Notes under the pieces: generated by a model | Databases searched by the model: none | What the model saw: the letters and a program-made list of their open reading frames with translations, nothing else | What the model was told of the DNA's origin: nothing | From: Chryseobacterium sp. H1D6B | Lineage (GTDB): Bacteria; Bacteroidota; Bacteroidia; Flavobacteriales; Weeksellaceae | DNA length: 64,000 nucleotides | Assembly: GCF_029892445.1 (NCBI RefSeq) | Contig: NZ_JARXVJ010000001.1 | Location: 3,224,001 to 3,288,000, forward strand | Direction of reading: 5' to 3' | Part shown: piece by piece, positions 1 through 8,840 of the stretch | Position numbering within the stretch: position 1 is the stretch's first letter | Layout: every line of letters begins with the position of its first letter | Translations under genes and position numbers: made by a program

Positions 1-701
1 GTCATTGCGCGGGGTTTCAATCCGTCATTTAACCAGGATTTTACCTGTCCGTAAACATTGGGCTTCCAGTCGTCTTTGTGGCCTTCAATAATCCACTCAT
101 TTAGGAAATCTTCATATTCGTTTAAGGGAAGATACCAGTTTTTGGTTTCTTTTAAAATAGGAACATTGCCGCTCAACATTGATTTTGGGTTGATCAGCTC
201 AGAAGGAGAAAGGGTAGAACCGCATTTCTCACATTGGTCTCCGTAAGCATTTTCATTACCGCAGTTCGGGCATGTTCCAACGATGTATCTATCGGCCAGA
301 AATTCTCCGGCCTGTTCATCAAAATACTGCTCAGAAACTTCTTCAGTGAATTTTCCTTTTTCATAAAGGGTCTTGAAAAAATCCTGGCTTGTTTCGTAAT
401 GTTTTTTTGAAGTCGTTCTTGAATATTCATCAAATGAAATTCCTAAGTCTGCAAAAGACTTTTTAATAATTTCATGATATTTATCTACAATATCTTGAGG
501 GGTTACTCCTTCTTTTTTTGCTCTGATGGTAATAGGAATTCCATGTTCATCTGAACCACAGATGAAAGCGACGTCTTTTCCTGATCTTCTTTGAAATCTT
601 GCATAAACATCCGCAGGAATATAAACACCTGCCAAATGTCCTATATGAACCGGCCCGTTTGCATATGGAAGTGCCGCCGTAATCATCTTTCTGTTTGACA
701 T
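1..701 (-). CDS. metG: Methionyl-tRNA synthetase, N-terminal part (runs off the left edge)
   Basis: Charges initiator and elongator tRNA with methionine in the cytoplasm. Read on the minus strand from ATG at 701-699, the protein opens [22 protein letters not shown]. The HIGH nucleotide-binding motif (PVHIGHLAG) and the KPRAMTRD-type region entering the left edge are characteristic of class I MetRS. A zinc-knuckle segment [18 protein letters not shown] is also visible, so this is the zinc-containing type. About 233 codons are present; the KMSKS loop and anticodon-binding domain lie outside the window. The start is chosen because it is the first ATG ahead of conserved sequence and lies about 20 nt after a good -7 box. 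Confidence 0.95.
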   Translation of the reverse strand, partial: MSNRKMITAALPYANGPVHIGHLAGVYIPADVYARFQRRSGKDVAFICGSDEHGIPITIRAKKEGVTPQDIVDKYHEIIKKSFADLGISFDEYSRTTSKKHYETSQDFFKTLYEKGKFTEEVSEQYFDEQAGEFLADRYIVGTCPNCGNENAYGDQCEKCGSTLSPSELINPKSMLSGNVPILKETKNWYLPLNEYEDFLNEWIIEGHKDDWKPNVYGQVKSWLNDGLKPRAM

Positions 702-721
702 TTATAGTAAAGTTTTAACTA

Positions 722-729
722 CAAAGATA
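722..729 (-). promoter_or_regulatory. Probable -7 box of metG
   Basis: On the minus strand this reads TATCTTTG, an exact match to the Bacteroidetes TAnnTTTG -7 element. It ends about 20 nt before the metG start. No convincing TTTG -33 element is seen at the expected distance. Confidence 0.5.
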
Positions 730-1032
730 AGGATTATATGATAAAAATAATTTGAATGTGTTGAGATGACTCTTAAAATTTGGCAGTTAGTTAATATTTA
801 ATTAACATTTCGTTAAATGATTGTTTAACTTTTTGTTAAAAATAATTAAGTGTTATGCAATGTATAATTATGTTAATTATATGTAATTCAATTATTTGGT
901 TATAAATAACCATTCAATTTACATATTTTCTGTCAATTTTAACGTAATTTAATGATAATTACATTTTTTTTATAAATTGCAAGGCTGGTTATTCCTGCGA
1001 AAAATAAAAAAGACTATAAAAAAGACAATATT
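730..1032. other. AT-rich intergenic region between metG and the sus locus
   Basis: Together with the metG leader this is 331 bases without a gene. It must hold the promoter of the sus operon, but I see no perfect TAnnTTTG box. A palindrome GGTTAT-AA-ATAACC lies at 898-911, about 120 nt before susC, and could be an operator. No small reading frame with a credible start was found. Confidence 0.5.
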
Positions 1033-3786
1033 TTGAAAAATTTTACAAATGTGCTCAAGATTGCGCCTGCATTCTTATTGGCTGGTACCATAATGCATGC
1101 TCAGACAAAAGACTCCGTAACTAAGGAGAAAAGAATAGAAGAAGTGGTACTCATCGGGTATGGTAAACAGAAGAAATCTGATCTTACCGGATCTATTACT
1201 TCAGTATCAGCAAAGGATTTTAATGGCGGGGCGACTTCTGCCGGACAGCTGATTCAAGGAAAGACTCCCGGGGTGCAGATAACGAATAACAGTGGAGCGC
1301 CCGGTTCAGGAACTGCAATAAGAATTAGAGGAACTGCATCTTTGAATGGCAACAACTCACCGCTTATTGTTATTGACGGTGTTCCTCAAGATTTTGTGGG
1401 GGTAAATGGTGTTGCAGATCCTTTATCCTTAATTAATCCAAATGATATTGAAACCTTTGATATCTTAAAAGATGCTTCTGCTACAGCTATTTATGGTAAC
1501 AGAGCTTCCAATGGGGTTATTTTAGTTACTACAAAAAAAGGAAGCACCGGGAAGTTTAAAGTAAATTTCTCTACAGTTACTTCAGTTTCTACTAAAATGG
1601 GAAATGTAGATGTACTTAATGCTGATGAGTTTAGAGATTTTGTTAATACTTATGCTTCAGCGCCTTATAAAGCAAAGCTTGGAAATGCTAATACCAATTG
1701 GCAGGATCAAATTTACCAGGCGGCTTGGGGAACAGATAACAATGTAGCATTCTCAGGTGGTGTTAAAGGGCTTCCATACCGTTTATCAGTTGGCTATAAC
1801 GAACAAAATGGTATTGTAAAAACAAATTCTTTCAGGAGAACATCAGTAGGTTTGAACTTAAGTCCTAAATTCTTCGACAATCATTTATCTGTTAATGTAA
1901 ATGCAAAAGGTACTTTTACAGACAATAGATTTGTAGATCCGGGAGTTATTAAAACTGCTACTTATTTTGACCCTACACAACCAGTGTATTCTGGGAATTC
2001 TAACTTTGGGGGATATTACGAATGGCTGGATCCGGGTTCTGTAAATGGTTTTAATGTAAATTCCACTTCTAATCCATTAGGAATGCTTAATGGAATCCAT
2101 GATGTTTCATCTGTTCTGAGAGGGCTGGGAAATATCCAGCTGGATTATAAATTTCATTTTCTGCCTGATCTGCATTTTAATGTCAATGCAGGGTATGACT
2201 ATACTAAAAGTGACGGACAGAAAAAGGTAAGTGCATTTTACAGACCGGGTGTCAATGATAATGGCGGCTCAAGCATATACAGCATGGAGAAGAAAAATAA
2301 GTTATTGGAAACTTATTTCAACTATGTGAAGAATATTGCTGCAATTAACACCGGAGTAGATGTTACGGCGGGATATTCTTACCAGGATTTTCAAACAATA
2401 ATTCCAGGATCGATCAATTATAAAGGAAATGCTCCTACTAAAATTAATAATGATTTTGAAACCCAAAATACATTAATTTCTTTTTATGGAAGAGCAATTT
2501 TTACAGTAGCAAATAAATATGTGATTTCGGGATCGATTAGAAGAGATGGTTCTTCCAGATTCTTTAACGGAACAAGAGATAATTTATGGGGTAACTTCCC
2601 GGGAGTTTCTGTTGCCTGGAAATTAAATGAAGAAAGTTTTATCAAAAATATCACAGCTATAAGCTCCTTGAAGTTAAGAGCAGGATGGGGTAAAACAGGC
2701 CAGCAGGAGCTTCCGGCTCTGGATGGAAATAAACCTTTCAATTATCCGGCTTATGCAGCGTACAATCCAAGTTCTCCGGGAGCTGATTATCAGTTTGGAA
2801 ACCAGTTTTATTTCATGTACCGTCCCAATATTTATAATCCATACCTTACCTGGGAAACAACTGCAACTAAGAATTTAGGACTGGATTTTGGATTTTTAAA
2901 TAACAGAATCTCCGGATCTTTGGATGTATTTAAAAAAGACACCAATAATCTTTTAGTTCTTTCCAATGTTGCCGCAGGAGACTTAAGCAACCAAAATTTA
3001 CTGAATGTAGGAAATATGGTAAATAAAGGGATTGAAGGAAGTATCACTGTAATTCCTGTAAAAAACAAAAATACTACTTGGGAAGTAAGCTTTAACGCAA
3101 CTCATTACAAACCGGAAATCACTAAGCTTCTAGATAGAGCGGATGCAAGTTTTAATATTCCTGTCGGAGGAATTGAAGGAGGTTCTGGGAATACCATTCA
3201 GGCCCATGCTGTAGGATATGCTCCGAATGCGTTTTGGGTATACCAGCAGGCATATGACACAAATGGAAAACCTTTAGACGGGGTATATGTAGATAGAAAC
3301 GGAGACGGAAAAATAAATACGGCTGATAAATATTACTATAAATCGACAACACCAGATGCAATTTTAGGTTTCTCAACTAAAATATCTTATAAGGACTGGG
3401 ATTTTGGGTTAAGTGCAAGAGCCGTCTTAGGGAATTATGTTTATAATAATGCGGCATCCAACAGTTCTCTGCAGTCTGCATCTACCAATGAATATTTACA
3501 GAATGTGTATGCAACAGCTCCAGTTTATCAATTTTCTGTTCCGCAGTATTTTTCTGATATCTATGTAGAGAATGCATCTTTCCTTAGACTGGATAATATT
3601 AATATTGGATATAATTTCGGAGACGTTTTTTCTAAAGGAAGTAACCTAAGGCTGTATGGTATGGCTCAGAATGTCTTTGTTATCACCAAATATTCGGGTG
3701 TAGATCCAGAAGTTTTTAATAACATAGATAATGGTTACTATCAGATGCCTAGGATATATTCATTAGGTTTTAATTTTCAATTTTAA
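1033..3786 (+). CDS. susC: SusC/RagA-family TonB-linked outer membrane protein
   Basis: Outer membrane beta-barrel that takes up oligosaccharides using TonB energy, paired with the SusD-like lipoprotein just downstream; the neighbouring amylases suggest starch or maltodextrin. The 917 residues start with a signal peptide ending near MHAQ, then EEVVLIGYGKQKKSDLTGSI, the usual SusC entry into the plug. The plug contains GTPGVQI-like (GKTPGVQITNNSG) and RGTASLNGNNSPLIVIDGVP motifs. The barrel ends YSLGFNFQF with a C-terminal aromatic residue. The N-terminal carboxypeptidase-regulatory-like domain found in many SusC proteins is absent. The start is TTG: an in-frame stop lies at 1006-1008 with no ATG in between. 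The gap to susD is 11 nt, so they are co-transcribed. Confidence 0.95.
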   Translation: MKNFTNVLKIAPAFLLAGTIMHAQTKDSVTKEKRIEEVVLIGYGKQKKSDLTGSITSVSAKDFNGGATSAGQLIQGKTPGVQITNNSGAPGSGTAIRIRGTASLNGNNSPLIVIDGVPQDFVGVNGVADPLSLINPNDIETFDILKDASATAIYGNRASNGVILVTTKKGSTGKFKVNFSTVTSVSTKMGNVDVLNADEFRDFVNTYASAPYKAKLGNANTNWQDQIYQAAWGTDNNVAFSGGVKGLPYRLSVGYNEQNGIVKTNSFRRTSVGLNLSPKFFDNHLSVNVNAKGTFTDNRFVDPGVIKTATYFDPTQPVYSGNSNFGGYYEWLDPGSVNGFNVNSTSNPLGMLNGIHDVSSVLRGLGNIQLDYKFHFLPDLHFNVNAGYDYTKSDGQKKVSAFYRPGVNDNGGSSIYSMEKKNKLLETYFNYVKNIAAINTGVDVTAGYSYQDFQTIIPGSINYKGNAPTKINNDFETQNTLISFYGRAIFTVANKYVISGSIRRDGSSRFFNGTRDNLWGNFPGVSVAWKLNEESFIKNITAISSLKLRAGWGKTGQQELPALDGNKPFNYPAYAAYNPSSPGADYQFGNQFYFMYRPNIYNPYLTWETTATKNLGLDFGFLNNRISGSLDVFKKDTNNLLVLSNVAAGDLSNQNLLNVGNMVNKGIEGSITVIPVKNKNTTWEVSFNATHYKPEITKLLDRADASFNIPVGGIEGGSGNTIQAHAVGYAPNAFWVYQQAYDTNGKPLDGVYVDRNGDGKINTADKYYYKSTTPDAILGFSTKISYKDWDFGLSARAVLGNYVYNNAASNSSLQSASTNEYLQNVYATAPVYQFSVPQYFSDIYVENASFLRLDNINIGYNFGDVFSKGSNLRLYGMAQNVFVITKYSGVDPEVFNNIDNGYYQMPRIYSLGFNFQF

Positions 3787-3797
3787 TAACAAATAAG

Positions 3798-5399
3798 ATG
3801 AGATCAAATACAATAAAAATCAAAAATATAATTTTAACTGCGTCAGTTATGGCATTAATGTCCGTAACATCGTGCGTTAAAGATCTTGAACGGGAGCCTA
3901 TCACAGACGTAACATCAGCAAGTATTTTTGCAAACTTTGCCAATTACCCTAACGCCCTGGCTAAATTATACGGCGGGCTGGCAATGGGCGGGCAGGTAAG
4001 CGGTGACGGTGCCAATTATCCAGACAGTGATATTAACGGAATTAACGGCGGTTTTTCCCAGTATACGAGACTCATGTACACCATGCAGGAAATATCTACC
4101 GATGAAGCAGTGATCGGCTGGAATGACGGCAACCTGCATACGATCCACAAAATGACTTGGGATGCTTCTAATGAATTTATTGCTGCTTTATATTACAGAA
4201 TTTATACAGAAATTGCTTTTTGTAACGAGTTCTTGAGAAATATGACTGATGAAAAGCTGGCTTCTAATGGTATTACAGGGGATAATTTAACACAGGCAAA
4301 ATATATGCGTGCAGAAGCAAGATTCTTAAGAGCTCAATCTTATTATCATGCTTTAGACTTATTTGGAAATGTGCCCTTTGTAAAAGAAGATTATCTTCCC
4401 GGATCAGTGAATCCGCCTCAAAGAATTGAAAGAGCAGCCTTGTTTAATTTCGTTGAATCTGAATTATTGGCCTGTGTAAATGATATGAAAGCCCCAAAAT
4501 CAAATGATTACGGCAGAGCTGATCAGGCGGCGGCATGGTCACTGCTGGCCAGATTATATCTTAATGCAGAAGTGTATACAGGTACTCAAAGAAATAATGA
4601 TTGTATCACTTATTGTAATAAAGTGATTGGTGCGGGATATTCAATAAAACCCAATTATGGTTCATTGTTTTTAGCAGATAATAATCTCAATAATCCAGAA
4701 GCAATTTTCAGTGTGAATTTTGACGGGGTGAATACCCAGACCAACGGTGGTACTACTTATCTCGTACATGCAGCTGTCGGCGGTTCAATGGCGGCCTCAG
4801 ATTTCGGAGTGAACGGCGGATGGAGCGGTATCAGAACAACCAAAGCTTTCGTGGAGAAATTCCCGGCAAGCGGTGCAGATAAAAGAGGTAATTTTTACAC
4901 AAACGGACAGAATCTTGAGATCAATGATTTAGGCTCATTTACTGACGGTTATGCCTTTATTAAATTTAAAAATATTAAAAGCGACGGATCTCCTGGTGCA
5001 GATAAAAACTGGGTAGAAGCAGATATTCCGCTGTATCGTTTGGCTGATATTTATTTGATGTATGCCGAAGCCACTCTTAGAGGAGGGAACGGAAATCTTG
5101 CAACAGCTGTTAACTATGTCAATGAACTAAGACAGAGAGCCTATGGAAACACCAGCGGAAATGTAACTTCTATTAATTTAGATTTTATTTTAGATGAGAG
5201 AGCAAGAGAATTATCATGGGAACTTACCAGAAGAACAGATCTTATCCGATTTGGAAGATTTACTACAGGTGATTATTTATGGCCGTGGAAGGGAAATGTG
5301 AAAGACGGAAAAGCAGTTGAAAGCTTTAGAAACCTTTATCCGATCCCGGCAAAAGATATTGTAGCGAATCCTAATCTGGTTCAGAATCTTGGGTATTAA
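3798..5399 (+). CDS. susD: SusD/RagB-family nutrient-binding outer membrane lipoprotein
   Basis: Surface lipoprotein that caps the SusC barrel and binds the glycan. The N-terminus has a hydrophobic signal and the lipobox SVTSC, placing the acylated cysteine near residue 27. The 533 residues carry the family hallmarks: an alpha-helical TPR-like body (RAEARFLRAQSYYHALDLFGNVPFV) and a C-terminal LDERARELSWE...RRTDLIRFGRF block, ending PIPAKDIVANPNLVQNLGY. That pattern is diagnostic for SusD/RagB. It lies 11 nt behind susC. Ligand specificity is inferred from the GH97 and GH13 genes downstream. Confidence 0.95.
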   Translation: MRSNTIKIKNIILTASVMALMSVTSCVKDLEREPITDVTSASIFANFANYPNALAKLYGGLAMGGQVSGDGANYPDSDINGINGGFSQYTRLMYTMQEISTDEAVIGWNDGNLHTIHKMTWDASNEFIAALYYRIYTEIAFCNEFLRNMTDEKLASNGITGDNLTQAKYMRAEARFLRAQSYYHALDLFGNVPFVKEDYLPGSVNPPQRIERAALFNFVESELLACVNDMKAPKSNDYGRADQAAAWSLLARLYLNAEVYTGTQRNNDCITYCNKVIGAGYSIKPNYGSLFLADNNLNNPEAIFSVNFDGVNTQTNGGTTYLVHAAVGGSMAASDFGVNGGWSGIRTTKAFVEKFPASGADKRGNFYTNGQNLEINDLGSFTDGYAFIKFKNIKSDGSPGADKNWVEADIPLYRLADIYLMYAEATLRGGNGNLATAVNYVNELRQRAYGNTSGNVTSINLDFILDERARELSWELTRRTDLIRFGRFTTGDYLWPWKGNVKDGKAVESFRNLYPIPAKDIVANPNLVQNLGY

Positions 5400-5418
5400 T
5401 CTTATAACACTATTGAAA

Positions 5419-6534
5419 ATGAAGCATTTATTTAAAATATTAACAATAGCCTTTATTGGTTTTTTGATAGTTTCTTGTGACAAAGATGAAGATCAGGCCG
5501 TTGTAAATGAAGTTAATCAGGGTAAGCTTTCTTCTGATAAAACAACTGTAGTTTTAAGTGAAATTATAGGTGGTGATGCGGCGATAAACTTCACTTGGGT
5601 GAAACCTGCATTTAGTGTAGCTATAGTTCCTGCCCAGCAGCTGGAATTTGGGATTAAAGGAAAAAACTTTAAAGACAGTGCCGGCTTTGATGCAGGAAAT
5701 GATCTTACAGCAAGTCCTATAACCCATGCTCAGTTAAATGCAATTATGTTTAACCTGGGGGCAGTTCCAGATGCTGCCAATCAAATTGAAGTAAGGCTGA
5801 AAACAATTGCCGGATCCGCATTTTTTTATTCAAATGTGATTACACTTACAGTTACTCCCTATACTCCGAACCCCGATTTAGTGTATCCTAAAATAAATGT
5901 TCCGGGAGGATATGCCGGAGCTGCAGGTTACGCAAACTGGACTCCAGCTAATTCTCCAAACCTATTTTCACCAGAAAAAGACGGGAAATACAGAGGATTT
6001 ATCCACATTGCAGATCTTACAGGAGAAGGAGCACAGTATAAATTTGCCATTAATGAAGACTGGCCTGGAAATAAAGGAGATGATGGTACAAACACAGGTA
6101 AACTCAAAGCGGACGGAAGCAATGTATTGGCCCCTGCCGTTGGTACCTACTATCTAAAGGTCGACTGGGCGGGCAACACTTATTCTGCTGTTAAGACCGA
6201 CTTTGGAATCATTGGGGATGCCACTCCTACAGGATGGAATTCTGATACTGATTTTGTATATAATCCCGCAACTAAAAAATATGAAATTGCATCCATCCAG
6301 CTTTTAAGTACAGGAGTGTTTAAGTTCAGAGCTAATGATGACTGGATCATAAAATTCCAGCCTGCAAGTGCCGACCAGACTTTAACTTCAGGAACAGCAG
6401 TACAAACTTATCTTAATGCTGAAAATACTGTGACAGGAGATCCTGCTTATAAAGTAACAGCAGCCGGTAATTATAAAATAGAATTGGATTTACATAATGC
6501 AGCCTATTATAAATTAACCATTACAAAATTATAG
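5419..6534 (+). CDS. SusE/SusF-like starch-binding lipoprotein
   Basis: Predicted outer membrane lipoprotein (lipobox FLIVSC, then DKDED) of 371 residues. The N-terminal third resembles the SusE domain (ITFTW-type strand, here INFTWVKPAFS). It is followed by two SusE/SusF C-terminal-type carbohydrate-binding units, the second beginning FGIIGDATPTGWNSDTDFVYN, the IG.ATP.GW.....M pattern of that family. A TTG overlapping the susD stop at 5389 is in frame, but ATG at 5419 directly precedes the signal peptide and is preferred. It probably binds malto-oligosaccharides at the surface next to SusCD. It is the last gene before a terminator hairpin. Confidence 0.85.
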   Translation: MKHLFKILTIAFIGFLIVSCDKDEDQAVVNEVNQGKLSSDKTTVVLSEIIGGDAAINFTWVKPAFSVAIVPAQQLEFGIKGKNFKDSAGFDAGNDLTASPITHAQLNAIMFNLGAVPDAANQIEVRLKTIAGSAFFYSNVITLTVTPYTPNPDLVYPKINVPGGYAGAAGYANWTPANSPNLFSPEKDGKYRGFIHIADLTGEGAQYKFAINEDWPGNKGDDGTNTGKLKADGSNVLAPAVGTYYLKVDWAGNTYSAVKTDFGIIGDATPTGWNSDTDFVYNPATKKYEIASIQLLSTGVFKFRANDDWIIKFQPASADQTLTSGTAVQTYLNAENTVTGDPAYKVTAAGNYKIELDLHNAAYYKLTITKL

Positions 6535-6556
6535 AACAGACCTAATTTACATAGCA

Positions 6557-6590
6557 AAGTGTTGCTTTTTAGCAGCACTTTCTTTATTTT
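6557..6590 (+). terminator. Hairpin terminator after the SusE-like gene
   Basis: Stem AAGTGTTGC (6557-6565) pairs with GCAGCACTT (6572-6580) with one G-T wobble. A T-rich run follows to about 6590. It separates susCDE from the GH97 gene 23 nt further on, so it may act as a partial terminator within the locus. Confidence 0.65.
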
Positions 6591-6612
6591 TAAATCTTAT
6601 TAAATAGTCATT

Positions 6613-8769
6613 ATGAAGAAAATTACAGTGGGAGCTTTATTGTTCTCAATGATGTTCGCAGGAGTTAATGCACAATCTTTAAAATCGCCGGACGGAAAGT
6701 TTGAAATGGACTTTCAGCTGAAGCAGGGAGTTCCTTATTATAACTTAAAATATAATGGAGCCGTAGTTGTTGAAGACTCTAAATTAGGATTGAGATTATT
6801 CAAAGATTCATCTATAAAATTCGCTTCTGAAATTGCAAAACCTGAAGATGAAAAATTTGATCTTAATAATGGTTTTACGAAAACAGATGAAAAGAGAGAC
6901 TCTAAAAATGAAACCTGGCAGCCGGTTCTTGGAGAAAAGAAAAATTACATCAATCACTATAATGAGCTGGCGGTTACGCTTAACCAGGCTTCTTCAGATA
7001 GAAGTATTGTGGTTAAGTTCAGACTGTTTAATGACGGGCTAGGATTCAGATATGAATTTCCACAGCAGAAAAACCTGAATTATTTTGTGATCAGAGAAGA
7101 AGACTCTGAAATAGATTTTCCTACAGATATGAAAGCCTGGTGGATCGTAGCTGATTATGATTCGCAGGAATATCAGTATCAGACCACAAAAATTTCCGAA
7201 ATTCCAGGCAGATGGGACAAAGCGTTTGATGCAAATGCTTCCCAGTCCTTGGTTAAAAATGCTGTTCAGTCTCCATTAATGCTTAAAAAAGAAGGAAAAG
7301 ATCCTTTATATGTAAATGTAGCTGAGGCTGCAGTTTTAAATTATCCGGCTTCCCATTTAGAAGTGGATGCACAGAATTTCAAATTTAAAACTCACCTTAC
7401 TGCCGACAGACAGGGAGCAAAAGGATATATCCAGACTCCGTCTACTACGCCTTGGAGAACTATTATCGTGTCCCCGAAAGCGGAAGAAGTGATGGATTCA
7501 AAAATGATTTTTAATCTTAACGAACCTACAAAATACACCGATACGTCTTATATTCATCCTACAAAATACATGGGAGTATGGTGGGAGATGATCATCGGAA
7601 AATCCCAGTGGGCGTATTCTACTGCAGAAAACGTCCATTTAGATACAACCGACTTTTCAAAGCTGACGCCGAACGGAAAACATGCGGCCAACAATACAAA
7701 AGTTAAAGAATATATCGATTTCGCAGCAGAAAACGGTTTTCAGGGACTGCTGATCGAAGGCTGGAATATCGGCTGGGAAGACTGGTTCGGACATTCAAAA
7801 GAATTTGTTTTTGATTTCATTACGCCTTACCCGGATTTTGACATCAAAATGCTAAACGAATATGCCCATTCTAAAGGAATAAAACTGATCATGCACCATG
7901 AAACGTCAGGTTCTGCAACGAACTATGAAAGATGGGCTGATAAAGCATTCCAGCTGATGAATAAATACGGTTATGATGCTGTAAAAACAGGCTATGTAGG
8001 GGATATTATTCCAAGGGGAGAACATCATTATTCCCAATGGACGATCAACCATTTTTATAGAATCGCAGAAAAAGCCAATGAATACAAGATCATGGTCAAT
8101 TCTCATGAATCTGTACGCCCTACAGGAGAAAGCCGTACCTATCCGAACTATATCTCTGCAGAAGCGGCCCGCGGAACGGAATATGAAGCATTCGGAGGAA
8201 ATAATGCCGACCACCAGACTATTCTGCCGTTCACAAGATGGATGGGAGGTTCAATGGATTATACGCCGGGAATTTTTCAGACCAAATTAGATTACTATTT
8301 CCCTGGAGACAAACGTTTTGTGAAAACTACGCTGGTAAAACAGTTAGCGCTTTATGTTACGATGTACATGCCATTGCAGATGGCTGCAGACCTTCCTGAA
8401 AATTACAAAAAACATATGGATGCCTTTCAGTTTATTAAAGATGTAGCCGCAGACTGGGATGATACTAAAATTTTATCAGCAGAGCCGGGAGATTATGTAA
8501 TCACAGCGAGAAAGGCAAAAGGAACTGAAAACTGGTTTGTAGGAGGAATTACAGACGAAAATAAACGGGAGTACACCTTAGATTTCTCTTTCCTGGACAA
8601 AGGAAAAAAATATGAAGCGGTGATTTATGAAGATGGAAAAGATGCCGATTATATTGATAATCCTCAAAGCTATACCATCTACAAAAAACAGATCACAAGC
8701 AAGTCTAAGATCAGTTTCAAAATGGCAAGAAGCGGCGGATTTGCTGTTTCTATCAAGCCTGTGAACTAA
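6613..8769 (+). CDS. susB: GH97 family alpha-glucosidase (SusB type, inverting)
   Basis: Secreted, probably periplasmic, enzyme releasing glucose from malto-oligosaccharides. The signal peptide is MKKITVGALLFSMMFAGVNAQ. The 718 residues cover the GH97 N-terminal beta-sandwich, the TIM barrel and the C-terminal domain. E430 (MHHETSG), E499 (SHESVRP) and E523 (RGTEYEA) fall exactly nine positions before the SusB residues E439, E508 and E532, known as the general bases and the acid of the inverting subfamily. E517 matches calcium ligand E526 with the same offset. The retaining subfamily, which uses an Asp nucleophile, is therefore unlikely. The gene sits between two hairpin terminators, so it may have its own promoter or depend on read-through. 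Confidence 0.95.
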   Translation: MKKITVGALLFSMMFAGVNAQSLKSPDGKFEMDFQLKQGVPYYNLKYNGAVVVEDSKLGLRLFKDSSIKFASEIAKPEDEKFDLNNGFTKTDEKRDSKNETWQPVLGEKKNYINHYNELAVTLNQASSDRSIVVKFRLFNDGLGFRYEFPQQKNLNYFVIREEDSEIDFPTDMKAWWIVADYDSQEYQYQTTKISEIPGRWDKAFDANASQSLVKNAVQSPLMLKKEGKDPLYVNVAEAAVLNYPASHLEVDAQNFKFKTHLTADRQGAKGYIQTPSTTPWRTIIVSPKAEEVMDSKMIFNLNEPTKYTDTSYIHPTKYMGVWWEMIIGKSQWAYSTAENVHLDTTDFSKLTPNGKHAANNTKVKEYIDFAAENGFQGLLIEGWNIGWEDWFGHSKEFVFDFITPYPDFDIKMLNEYAHSKGIKLIMHHETSGSATNYERWADKAFQLMNKYGYDAVKTGYVGDIIPRGEHHYSQWTINHFYRIAEKANEYKIMVNSHESVRPTGESRTYPNYISAEAARGTEYEAFGGNNADHQTILPFTRWMGGSMDYTPGIFQTKLDYYFPGDKRFVKTTLVKQLALYVTMYMPLQMAADLPENYKKHMDAFQFIKDVAADWDDTKILSAEPGDYVITARKAKGTENWFVGGITDENKREYTLDFSFLDKGKKYEAVIYEDGKDADYIDNPQSYTIYKKQITSKSKISFKMARSGGFAVSIKPVN

Positions 8770-8791
8770 TTTTACGATCATATTTAAAACT

Positions 8792-8827
8792 AAAACCTTA
8801 TAGGCAGAACACTTATAAGGTTTTTTT
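8792..8827 (+). terminator. Hairpin terminator after susB
   Basis: Stem AAAACCTTATA (8792-8802) pairs with TATAAGGTTTT (8814-8824), followed by more T residues. It lies between the GH97 and GH13 genes. Confidence 0.7.
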
Positions 8828-8840
8828 AACCAAATCTAAT

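Noticed and set aside
5389..5418. TTG start for the SusE-like protein overlapping the susD stop
   Set aside because: ATG at 5419 is followed by a standard lipoprotein signal; the extra ten residues precede it without purpose.
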